Shown here piece by piece: positions 1 to 5,699 of a stretch of DNA of 20,764 bases. Source of the stretch: Hahellaceae bacterium (GTDB lineage: Bacteria > Pseudomonadota > Gammaproteobacteria > Pseudomonadales > Oleiphilaceae); contig JADJWY010000014.1 of assembly GCA_016716085.1 (NCBI GenBank), positions 1 to 20,764 on the forward strand, given 5' to 3'. A program made the position numbers and the translations under genes. The number at the start of each line of letters is the position of its first letter. Positions within the stretch are counted from its first letter, which is position 1. Under the pieces are notes generated by a model, which saw only the letters and a list, made by a program, of their open reading frames with translations, was not told where the DNA came from and made no database searches.

Positions 1-2
1 AA

Positions 3-959
3 AGCGTGGCGGATATGGCGCGGGATTTACTCGAGGCTGCCGGAATTCGCACATCATTCATGTCGCCGCAGACCGTTGTAGCCAAAGCCATGCACTCAAC
101 GAGTGATTTCCCTGTGTTGCTGGCGGACTCAAGTAGCCGAATCCTCCGGTCAGCTTACGATTCTCAGCCAGGCGTAATGAAGAAAATAGGGAAAGTGAAC
201 AAAGCCCGTGATTTTCGACCGCTTACCAGTGTGCGATTGGGCGAAGCGCCAACTTTATTGAAGATCAATGAGGGTGCAGAATTTCAATACGGAACCATAG
301 CGGAATCCCGGGAAACCTATTCACTCGGGACGTATGGTCGAATCTTTGGCATAACCCGGCAGGCGCTTATCAATGACGACCTAGGCGCGTTCACCGATAT
401 GAGTATTCAGCTTGGTAGATCAGTAGCAGAATTTGAGGCCGGGTTTCTGTTGGATAAGATCGTATCCAATCCCAAAATGGCCGATAACAAAGCACTGTTT
501 CATGCGGATCACAATAACATCGGGACGACTGGCGCACTGAGTGAAGCCACTCTCAGTGAAGCCAGAAAGATGATGCGCAAGCAGACCGGGCTGGACGGAA
601 AGACACCGATAGACGCTCGACCTAAATACCTGGTAATTCCCGCTGCGCTGGAAACACAGGCCGAGAAGATTTTGTCGGCTATCTACGCTGCCAAAGTGTC
701 CGACGCTAACCCTTTCACCAATATGCTTGAGATCCTTGTAGAGCCCCGTCTTGATGTGGTGAGTGAGACCAAGTGGTATCTGTTTTCTGACCCTGGAATC
801 CTGACGGTTCTTGAGTACGCATACCTTGAGAATAATGAAGGGCCAATGGTCGAAACAAGACCGGGTTGGGAAACGGATGGCGTTGAGTTCAAGGTGCGAC
901 TTGATATAGGTGCCGGAATCCTTGATCACCGTGGCGCGTTGATGAACGCAGGCGTTTAA
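3..959 (+). CDS. Phage major capsid protein, C-terminal part of a probable prohead protease/capsid fusion (5' end outside window)
   Basis: The product builds the phage head shell. The visible 319 codons resemble the capsid half of the prohead-protease/major-capsid fusion proteins related to Mu gpT. Family-like stretches are HSTSDFPVLL near the start, YGRIFGITRQALINDD around residues 110-125, LFHADHNNIGT around 165-175, and a C-terminal end containing RLDIGAGILDHRGA. The frame is open to the left edge with no convincing ribosome site before the GTG at position 6, so the gene probably starts upstream and may include the protease domain. The stop TAA is at 957-959. Identification is by recalled family sequence, not by a search. 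I am fairly sure it is a capsid protein and less sure about the fusion. Confidence 0.82.
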   Translation, partial: SVADMARDLLEAAGIRTSFMSPQTVVAKAMHSTSDFPVLLADSSSRILRSAYDSQPGVMKKIGKVNKARDFRPLTSVRLGEAPTLLKINEGAEFQYGTIAESRETYSLGTYGRIFGITRQALINDDLGAFTDMSIQLGRSVAEFEAGFLLDKIVSNPKMADNKALFHADHNNIGTTGALSEATLSEARKMMRKQTGLDGKTPIDARPKYLVIPAALETQAEKILSAIYAAKVSDANPFTNMLEILVEPRLDVVSETKWYLFSDPGILTVLEYAYLENNEGPMVETRPGWETDGVEFKVRLDIGAGILDHRGALMNAGV

Positions 960-1085
960 AAGAATCCTTCCGTCTCCTCTGAGAAGGTGCAGTGTGCCAT
1001 CGACTGCGGGAACAAAACGGATGGCTATTGTGGGCCGCTGCCTCCCCAAAAAGGCAGTAACTGGATGATGAGCCCGCCGTGGTGG

Positions 1086-1107
1086 ACACCCAGCCAAGAA
1101 TGGGTGT
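1086..1107 (+). terminator. Possible rho-independent terminator downstream of the capsid gene
   Basis: ACACCCA (1086-1092) pairs with TGGGTGT (1101-1107) across an 8-base loop, and a T/C-rich stretch (GTTTCTTCTC) follows. It lies 127 bases past the capsid stop. The 284-base gap between the capsid gene and the terminase gene (960-1243) shows nothing else I can support. An open frame from GTG 987 to 1247 is Cys/Trp/Pro-rich, lacks a recognisable family and overlaps the next start. The tract is T-poor, so confidence is low. Confidence 0.3.
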
Positions 1108-1243
1108 GTTTCTTCTCTCGCATACCCCAGCCCGGTTGGGTCCTCCCCATGGGCCGCCAGGGTACGGGTAAGCAGCACCCCCGAAATTCGCTTCATATGA
1201 GGAAGTTTGCGACCCCGTGTCGCTGTCACAAAAAGGTTATCGA

Positions 1244-1762
1244 ATGAAAGACAAGCTCACCCAAAAAGTCATTGCAGAACACATTGATTTGAGCGTTCGC
1301 CAAGTTCAAAGGCTGCTGGCGGATGGCGTGCTTGATCAACGGGAAACCCTGGCGGATAACCGGGTGCGATACATACGCCATATTCGCTCATTCGCCAACG
1401 GGTTTAACCAGACTGCAAATCCCCAGTCTGATATTGAGGCTGATCCGGGCACCCTTGAATATGAGAAGCTGAGACTGACCAGGGCACAGGCTGATGCCCA
1501 GGAATTGAAAAACGAGATTGCCCGAAGTGAAGTCGCGCCGATCGATCTATTGAAATGCGCGATGCGCCAGGCCGTTGCCCAGGCGTGCGCCATACTGGAT
1601 GCCGTACCACTCAGCATCAAACGGAGACACCCGCAGCTTGAAACCTTGATAATCGAGAGCATCAAGCGGCATATCGTGAAGGCCATGAATGCCATCGCTT
1701 CCATGGAGCTGGATATGGATAGGGTGGTTGAGGAATACAATGCCAGTCTGAGCGAGCTTTAG
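1244..1762 (+). CDS. Nu1-like phage terminase small subunit
   Basis: This 172-residue protein probably recognises the packaging site on phage DNA and recruits the large terminase. The first 30 residues look like the winged helix-turn-helix of lambda Nu1-type proteins (TQKVIAEHIDLSVRQVQRLL), followed by a charged helical linker (EYEKLRLTRAQADAQELKNE, around residues 69-88) and a helical C-terminus. The ATG at 1244 is chosen because AAGG lies about eight bases upstream; a GTG nine codons earlier (1217) has no comparable site. In ordinary phages the large terminase follows directly. Here the next 260 bases are noncoding and the next gene runs the other way, so the usual partner is missing from this side. 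Satellites commonly carry a small terminase alone to redirect a helper phage. Whether that applies here is inference. Confidence 0.72.
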   Translation: MKDKLTQKVIAEHIDLSVRQVQRLLADGVLDQRETLADNRVRYIRHIRSFANGFNQTANPQSDIEADPGTLEYEKLRLTRAQADAQELKNEIARSEVAPIDLLKCAMRQAVAQACAILDAVPLSIKRRHPQLETLIIESIKRHIVKAMNAIASMELDMDRVVEEYNASLSEL

Positions 1763-1767
1763 TCATT

Positions 1768-1783
1768 CGTTACGCAGTAACGC
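1768..1783 (+). repeat. 16-bp repeat with internal dyad, copy 1
   Basis: CGTTACGCAGTAACGC is present here and again, identically, at 1999-2014. Its core GTTAC-GCA-GTAAC is an inverted repeat, as expected for a dimer-bound site. It begins six bases after the terminase stop codon. It could be a packaging-site or operator element; the sequence alone does not decide. Confidence 0.6.
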
Positions 1784-1788
1784 CCACT

Positions 1789-1803
1789 CGCGTTTCAGAC
1801 GCG
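1789..1803 (+). repeat. Short inverted repeat
   Basis: CGCGT (1789-1793) pairs with ACGCG (1799-1803) across the loop TTCAG. It belongs to a cluster of hairpins in the gap between the terminase gene and the leftward zinc-finger gene. Confidence 0.4.
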
Positions 1804-1804
1804 G

Positions 1805-1831
1805 AAGGGTGGCGTTTCAAACGCGACCCTT
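1805..1831 (+). terminator. Strong hairpin, possible terminator after the small terminase gene
   Basis: AAGGGT-G-GCGTTT (1805-1817) is matched by AAACGC-G-ACCCTT (1819-1831), giving two 6-bp stems separated by one G:G mismatch around a very tight centre. It sits about 43 bases past the terminase stop. Only a short T-containing tail (TTTCAATCTT) follows, so it may be a terminator or a protein-binding dyad. Confidence 0.4.
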
Positions 1832-1876
1832 TCAATCTTGGTTGGATTTGAAATCCGAAACTTTTCAATCTGAGCT

Positions 1877-1898
1877 CTAAGCCAGAATGCTGGCTTAG
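1877..1898. repeat. Perfect 9-bp inverted repeat
   Basis: CTAAGCCAG (1877-1885) pairs perfectly with CTGGCTTAG (1890-1898) across the loop AATG. No T-run follows on either strand, so a terminator is unlikely. It is part of the dyad cluster at 1768-2024, a 266-base gap (1763-2028) otherwise without a gene. Confidence 0.5.
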
Positions 1899-1998
1899 GT
1901 AAGGCTCAACTGCTCCCGCCACCAAGCCTGTCTAATTAAGGAATATCCCGCCTTACTGGAACATAGCGATGTGCAGAATTGCATATCGGCCAGATACC

Positions 1999-2024
1999 CG
2001 TTACGCAGTAACGCAAGAGTTGCG
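1999..2024. repeat. 16-bp repeat copy 2 fused to a second small hairpin
   Basis: Positions 1999-2014 repeat the 16-mer of 1768-1783 exactly. The end of that copy starts another dyad, CGCAA-GAG-TTGCG (2012-2024). The block lies immediately beyond the stop codon (2029-2031) of the leftward zinc-finger gene. Confidence 0.55.
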
Positions 2025-2028
2025 TCAC

Positions 2029-2487
2029 TCAAACTGCCAGCTTGTCCCGCATATTACTCAAGGCGTCACAGGCACAAGCGTGGAGGTATTGATAGACTTG
2101 CCCGCCGTTTGACCTGAATGGCCTGACCGAGTGACCTGTTGCGTCACATGCTTTGCACTGCTTGGTATACCCCTTCCGAATTGAAGGTACACGACCCGTG
2201 CCATGACAATCTGGACAGTGGGGCGGGTGAATAAATGCCTCAACCGCTTCGGCCACCGATTCCATCGAATACCCTTGAGAAATGAGCGCCTGACACACGC
2301 TTAACGCTCTATCCTGACGCTGAGCAGGTGAACCACCCGCAAACGTGGCCATCAAGAGATCAAACAACCAGTCAGGCCACCCAGAGCAGGCCATTGCAAT
2401 ATCAGTAGGCCTTAACTTTGAATGCCCACTCGGAAGGACTTGGAAATTGACCGTGGAAGGTACTAACCGGAGAAGCCGCTCAGACAT
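2029..2487 (-). CDS. Small phage-associated protein with a DnaJ-type zinc finger, function unknown (possibly an antiterminator-like regulator)
   Basis: This 152-residue protein has two metal-binding knuckles in its C-terminal half, CPDCHGTGR and CKACDATGH, the CxxCxGxG pattern of DnaJ-type zinc fingers. A further C-A-C pair lies near the end. The N-terminal half (about residues 30-75) looks helical and has no recognised domain. Some lambdoid Q-type antiterminators combine a helical region with such a finger, so a transcription role in late gene control is possible, but I cannot confirm the family. The start at 2487 is preferred over upstream ATGs because AAGGGTC precedes it and a strong promoter lies just upstream, leaving a leader of about 20 bases; the longer reading would run through that promoter. 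It is transcribed opposite to the capsid and terminase genes. Confidence 0.55.
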   Translation of the reverse strand: MSERLLRLVPSTVNFQVLPSGHSKLRPTDIAMACSGWPDWLFDLLMATFAGGSPAQRQDRALSVCQALISQGYSMESVAEAVEAFIHPPHCPDCHGTGRVPSIRKGYTKQCKACDATGHSVRPFRSNGGQVYQYLHACACDALSNMRDKLAV

Positions 2488-2513
2488 GACAAGACCCTTT
2501 CTATTGAGGATCA

Positions 2514-2541
2514 ATTCTATGTTTATGGTTTCCCATGTCAA
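2514..2541 (-). promoter_or_regulatory. Strong sigma-70-type promoter for the zinc-finger gene
   Basis: On the minus strand, TTGACA (2541-2536) is followed after 16 bases by TAGAAT (2519-2514), a perfect -35 and a -10 with one mismatch. Transcription would start near 2507, about 20 bases before the ATG. TGACATGG occurs twice in tandem at an 11-base period (2544-2551 and 2533-2540 in plus coordinates), the second copy overlapping the -35. This suggests a regulator site. Confidence 0.65.
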
Positions 2542-2654
2542 TTCCATGTCAGTTTTTTTGTAAAATCGTGGGAAAAATAAAAAAAGACAGGAAATAAAAA
2601 ACGGCACAAAAGTGTAAATTGAAATAAAGGTATGTTGTGAAAATTTGCAAAAAG

Positions 2655-2711
2655 GAACGCACGACCTTCCCCTTAGGAGGGGGACGCTCTATCCAGCTGA
2701 GCTACGGGGGC
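2655..2711 (-). tRNA. Interrupted tRNA-Arg(CCU), 3' end missing
   Basis: Read on the minus strand, 57 bases fit a tRNA: acceptor 5' strand GCCCCCG, TA, D-arm GCTC...GAGC, anticodon stem TCCCC/GGGGA around loop CTCCTAA (anticodon CCT, reading AGG), variable AGGTC, T-stem 5' strand GTGCG and the first T-loop bases TTC. After that the sequence turns to AT-rich DNA. The expected CGCAC, the acceptor partner CGGGGGC and the CCA end are all absent. The gene is therefore broken in the T-loop, and what remains cannot form a mature tRNA. The junction marks one end of the phage-like element. AGG codons could still be read by a tRNA-Arg(UCU), which would make the loss tolerable. Confidence 0.85.
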
Positions 2712-2725
2712 ACGGCAAGCTGCCC

Positions 2726-2754
2726 AGTATAGTGATGTCGGGAGGCAATGACAA
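2726..2754 (-). promoter_or_regulatory. Promoter of the interrupted tRNA-Arg
   Basis: On the minus strand, TTGTCA (2754-2749) and TATACT (2731-2726) are separated by exactly 17 bases, each one mismatch from consensus. The GC-rich stretch just downstream resembles the discriminator of stable-RNA promoters. Predicted start is near 2719, eight bases before the tRNA 5' end. The promoter is intact, so the broken tRNA is probably still transcribed into the element. Confidence 0.7.
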
Positions 2755-2764
2755 ACACGGATAC

Positions 2765-2779
2765 GATTTGACTCAAATC
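2765..2779. promoter_or_regulatory. 15-bp perfect palindrome, possible operator
   Basis: GATTTGA-C-TCAAATC is a perfect 7-bp inverted repeat around a single base. It lies between the tRNA promoter and the small gene at 2900. No T-run follows, so it is more like a regulator site than a terminator. The owner is unknown. Confidence 0.35.
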
Positions 2780-2899
2780 ATTTGCGGAACAGCAAGTTGG
2801 ACTGCCCGGAAATCTTCATCAGACTGTCATTGTTTCGCTGTGAAGTGAGGGGGTAGAATCCTGATGTCTTCTCTTCAAACACCCAGAGAGGTGAGCACA

Positions 2900-3079
2900 A
2901 TGGATCGCAAGACCGTTACAACCTTAATTGACGAGCTGTACATCCGATCGCTGGAAGCCGGCGAAGTTCTGGAAGCCCATCCTGAGTCCTTAGACGAAAT
3001 CAGTCGTTTAGAGGCTCGGATTGCCGATTTATGGCAGGATCTGGCGCGTGCACTGGACGATTCGCCCCAGCCGGTCTGA
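2900..3079 (+). CDS. Small acidic helical protein of unknown function (59 aa)
   Basis: I do not recognise this protein. It is 59 residues, rich in Glu, Asp, Leu and Ala, and probably two amphipathic helices (about residues 5-25 and 28-52), with no Cys, signal peptide or membrane segment. The ATG at 2900 is chosen because GAGGTGA lies just upstream at good spacing. An ATG at 2864 in the same frame would add 12 residues, but a weak TAGAAT -10 box at 2854-2859 suggests transcription may begin at about 2866. The coding bias and the clear ribosome site support a real gene. It precedes arsS by 100 bases on the same strand. I see no reliable promoter in that gap, so co-transcription is possible. Confidence 0.55.
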   Translation: MDRKTVTTLIDELYIRSLEAGEVLEAHPESLDEISRLEARIADLWQDLARALDDSPQPV

Positions 3080-3179
3080 TGATGCCTAAATAGATTGTCT
3101 CTTGGGTTATGGAACTTCCGCGTATCAGGTCTGTCTTATATAGTAACCAGGTTAAGTAAGGCTATAAGAGAGATGTCTG

Positions 3180-4142
3180 ATGCTGGATACCCGTCCTATG
3201 CTCATGGTGTCTGATTTCCCCGCGGTGACACGTGGAGAGTTGGATACCCTGCAAGTCAATCTTGGATACCGCTGTAATCTGAGCTGTACGCATTGCCATG
3301 TAGGCGCGGGGCCTACCCGATCAGAGCAGATGGATCGGGAAACGATTCAGGATGTCCTGACTTTTTTGCGAAAAAAAAATATTTCGACACTGGATTTAAC
3401 CGGTGGAGCCCCGGAACTGAACCCATACTTTCGCGAGCTTGTTGAGGATGCGCGTAAGATGGGCGTGCATGTGATTGATCGCTGTAATCTGACCGTTTTG
3501 CTTGAGCAAGGTCAGGAGACCTTGGCGGATTTTCTTGCTGAGCATCAGGTTGAAGTTGTCGCATCCTTACCCTGCTATGCGGAACAGAATGTTGACCAGC
3601 AGCGTGGAAAGGGCGTTTACCAGCAGAGTATTGACGCGCTCAAACTTCTGAACCGGCTGGGTTACGGGCAGGGTGGTTCGCTGCGTTTGAATTTGGTCTA
3701 TAACCCAGGCGGTGCATTTTTACCACCGTCACAGGCAGGGTTGGAGCAGGACTACAAGCGCGAGTTGGCGTCCCGTCATGGCATCGTTTTCGATCATCTG
3801 TTTGTGCTGGCCAATATGCCGATCAGCCGTTTCGGTAGTGTTTTACTGTCCAGGGGGCAGTTTTATGATTACATGAAATTGCTCAAATCCAATTATGCCG
3901 CGCAGAATCTTGAGCAGGTGATGTGTCGGCATTTAATCAGTGTGGATTGGCGTGGACAGGTCTATGACTGTGATTTCAATCAGATGCTGGACATGCCCCT
4001 GACTCTGCTGGCTTCAGATCGTCCCCGACCGCACCTGAGAGACTTGCTTGCACGTGAACTGGAAGGGCAGCCGATTGCCGTTGCGGATCATTGTTATGGC
4101 TGCACGGCGGGACAGGGTAGTAGCTGTGGTGGCGCACTTTAA
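3180..4142 (+). CDS. arsS: Radical SAM/Cys-rich protein ArsS (arsenosugar biosynthesis type)
   Basis: ArsS-type proteins are radical SAM enzymes implicated in adding the 5'-deoxyadenosyl part of SAM to methylated arsenic on the way to arsenosugars. The 320-residue product has the cluster motif C32-N-L-S-C36-T-H-C39 and the SAM-binding GGAPE at about residues 75-79. Its C-terminal Cys-rich domain ends in CYGCTAGQGSSCGGAL (Cys305, Cys308, Cys316), typical of the DUF3641-containing rSAM/selenodomain family. Some members of this family are selenoproteins; no in-frame UGA is needed here. AGAGAG eight bases before the ATG supports the start. The next gene overlaps its 3' end, and the two downstream transferases are the family's standard companions. 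The family assignment is firm; the exact substrate in this organism is inferred. Confidence 0.88.
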   Translation: MLDTRPMLMVSDFPAVTRGELDTLQVNLGYRCNLSCTHCHVGAGPTRSEQMDRETIQDVLTFLRKKNISTLDLTGGAPELNPYFRELVEDARKMGVHVIDRCNLTVLLEQGQETLADFLAEHQVEVVASLPCYAEQNVDQQRGKGVYQQSIDALKLLNRLGYGQGGSLRLNLVYNPGGAFLPPSQAGLEQDYKRELASRHGIVFDHLFVLANMPISRFGSVLLSRGQFYDYMKLLKSNYAAQNLEQVMCRHLISVDWRGQVYDCDFNQMLDMPLTLLASDRPRPHLRDLLARELEGQPIAVADHCYGCTAGQGSSCGGAL

Positions 4143-4839
4143 ATTGGCCAGGCCGTGTTTAAGTATCATCGTTCCGCTACTCAACGAGCGGAAAGGGCTT
4201 CAGACCTTCTTGGGTGCTCTGCAGCCGTTGCGTTTTGCCGGCGCAGAGTTGATCGTTGTGGACGGTGGAAGTTGTGATGGCACCTTTGACTTGCTGCAAG
4301 GTGACTATGCCACCATGACAGATAAGGTGCTCCATTCAAGACAGGGGCGAGCACGTCAGATGAATAAAGGTGCGCGTGCGGCTCGATCAGATTTGTTGCT
4401 ATTTCTGCATGCGGACACTGTCCTTCCTCCTGAGACCCTGGCGCTTCTGGCGAACACCGGACGGCTAATGGAAAATGGCTGGGGCTGCTTCAACGTCAGA
4501 TTGAGTGGGTCGCATTCGGCATTTAGGCTCATTGAGTGGTTCATGAATCACCGTTCCCGATTGACGGGTATTGCGACAGGGGATCAGGGTATTGTGGTGA
4601 CACGAACGCTATTTGAGTCGATCGGTGGGTTTAATGCGTTGCCACTGATGGAGGATATCGATTTATGCCGCCGTTTGCGTCGATTGAAGCCTCAGCAGCG
4701 GATTGCGGGGGCTGTGGTTACTTCGAGTCGTCGCTGGGAGGTTAACGGTATAATTAAAACCGTGTTGCTCATGTGGCGATTACGACTCGCGTATTTTATG
4801 GGCGTGCCTGCGGAAAGGTTATGGCGGCATTACCGATAG
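4126..4839 (+). CDS. TIGR04283-type family 2 glycosyltransferase (arsenosugar biosynthesis associated)
   Basis: This is a GT-A fold glycosyltransferase of about 237 residues, probably attaching or building the sugar part of the arsenosugar product. It shows LSIIVPLLNE (residues 12-21), VVDGGSCDGT (44-53), the family-typical GRARQMNKGA (74-83), the metal site HADT (95-98) and MEDIDLCRRL in the acceptor region. The start is set at GTG 4126 because AGGG lies eight bases before it. An adjacent GTG (4129) and an ATG at 4096 are alternatives; an upstream GTG at 4048 would extend far into arsS without homology. It overlaps the arsS 3' end by 17 bases, which indicates translational coupling. Its own 3' end overlaps the following gene by 19 bases. 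Confidence 0.85.
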   Translation: MVAHFKLARPCLSIIVPLLNERKGLQTFLGALQPLRFAGAELIVVDGGSCDGTFDLLQGDYATMTDKVLHSRQGRARQMNKGARAARSDLLLFLHADTVLPPETLALLANTGRLMENGWGCFNVRLSGSHSAFRLIEWFMNHRSRLTGIATGDQGIVVTRTLFESIGGFNALPLMEDIDLCRRLRRLKPQQRIAGAVVTSSRRWEVNGIIKTVLLMWRLRLAYFMGVPAERLWRHYR

Positions 4840-5699
4840 TCCAGTTAATTCAACTGGCTCGTTGGCCGGTGGTAGGGCAGGTCAAAACCCGTTTGATCCC
4901 ATTGCTCGGCCCTGAGGGGGCAATGCATGCCCACTGTGAGCTTGTGGGGCGAACGATGTTGACCTTGGATAGTTCGGGTGTTGGAAGCACGCTTTTATTA
5001 TGGGATGCGCTACCGACGAATGAAGACTTCCCAAAAGACCTTACCGAATTATACAGGCCCGAAAAAGTCCGCTTTGGTCTTCAGCAGGGTGGTGATCTGG
5101 GCGAACGAATGATGAATGCTTTCCGCAAAGCGTTTTATGAGGCTACTTACGTCATTCTGGTGGGGAGTGACTGCGCCGTACTGACTGCGGAGTATCTGGC
5201 GCAAGCGCGTCAGGCCTTGCTAGACGTGCCCCTCGTGCTGGGGCCAGCTGAGGATGGCGGCTATGTCCTGATGGGGCTGAGAGCAGACACAGCGGGTTGG
5301 GAACCGCTTTTTCAGGGTATTGAATGGGGGACGGAGCAGGTTCTTAGGCAAACCCTTGAGCGGGCGCAGCACGCATCTATCTCCTATCGACTGCTGCCCA
5401 CCTTGTGGGATATTGATCGACCAGAGGATTATGTCCGCTACAAAAAAAAACCGCACCAATGTGCGGGAGAGGGACTTTTTAATTTTAGTTGCCTGAGCCC
5501 GGTGATCCGGGTCCGGCTCTGCTGCGCCGCTGATGTCAGATGGCGACGGAATGGGATTCCGTGCTTTGACTCATACGTGACGATTCTTGTTCGGCCAGAC
5601 TTTGGACGGGGGTTACCCCAAACTGTTGCAGTGTCTCGGCCAGATCCCGGGTTCCTTGTACACTGGGTCCCATCAATCGTTTGGCGCCTTCACGATTGA
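4821..5699 (+). CDS. TIGR04282-type nucleotidyltransferase-like transferase (arsenosugar biosynthesis associated), with an abnormal C-terminal extension
   Basis: The protein resembles CofC/GT-A nucleotidyltransferases of the rSAM/selenodomain-associated set. It has VVGQVKTRL (residues 17-25), GSDC near 115 and GPAEDGGYVLMGL near 141-153, and a family-like end at DIDRPEDYVRYKKK around residue 210. The open frame then continues about 82 residues without family character, passing through a terminator hairpin of the opposite strand and 164 bases into the convergent methyltransferase gene. The change occurs right at a run of nine A (5442-5450). One base more or less there would end the protein at 5482 or 5496. 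I therefore suspect a homopolymer indel, and the natural protein is probably about 215-225 residues. ATG 4821 is preferred over 4773 because homologues begin close to the KTRL motif. Confidence 0.8.
   Translation: MAALPIVQLIQLARWPVVGQVKTRLIPLLGPEGAMHAHCELVGRTMLTLDSSGVGSTLLLWDALPTNEDFPKDLTELYRPEKVRFGLQQGGDLGERMMNAFRKAFYEATYVILVGSDCAVLTAEYLAQARQALLDVPLVLGPAEDGGYVLMGLRADTAGWEPLFQGIEWGTEQVLRQTLERAQHASISYRLLPTLWDIDRPEDYVRYKKKPHQCAGEGLFNFSCLSPVIRVRLCCAADVRWRRNGIPCFDSYVTILVRPDFGRGLPQTVAVSRPDPGFLVHWVPSIVWRLHD
5442..5466 (-). terminator. Rho-independent terminator of the leftward methyltransferase/flagellin transcripts
   Basis: On the minus strand, CCGCAC-ATTG-GTGCGG (5466-5451) forms a perfect 6-bp stem with a 4-base loop, followed at once by nine T (5450-5442). 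It lies about 70 bases past the methyltransferase stop. The same hairpin could act weakly on the plus strand, where CTTTTTAATTTT follows after ten bases. Confidence 0.8.

Larger units (their letters stand above)
1..2654. mobile_element. End of an integrated phage or phage-satellite element, abutting a tRNA-Arg gene
   Basis: This stretch carries a capsid gene, a Nu1-like small terminase gene, a repeat-rich noncoding block and a small zinc-finger gene on the opposite strand. It ends exactly where a tRNA-Arg(CCU) sequence begins to match. No integrase, large terminase, portal or tail gene is visible, so the rest must lie left of the window. The right boundary at 2654/2655 is set by the point where tRNA identity stops, in the T-loop. 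A complete prophage, a decayed prophage and a capsid-encoding satellite are all possible; the window cannot separate them. Confidence 0.6.

Noticed and set aside
420..1229. 269-codon leftward open frame antisense to the capsid gene
   Set aside because: It lies opposite a clearly coding gene and shows no recognisable domain; a shadow frame.
987..1247. Open frame of 86 codons between the capsid and small terminase genes
   Set aside because: GTG start, odd Cys/Trp/Pro-rich composition, no family resemblance, and it crosses the hairpin at 1086-1107 and the start of the terminase gene.
1768..2024. CRISPR array
   Set aside because: Only two copies of a 16-base repeat 231 bases apart with no regular spacers. 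The other dyads are unrelated in sequence.
2645..2848. 67-codon rightward frame over the tRNA remnant
   Set aside because: It runs antisense through the tRNA and its promoter; no family resemblance.
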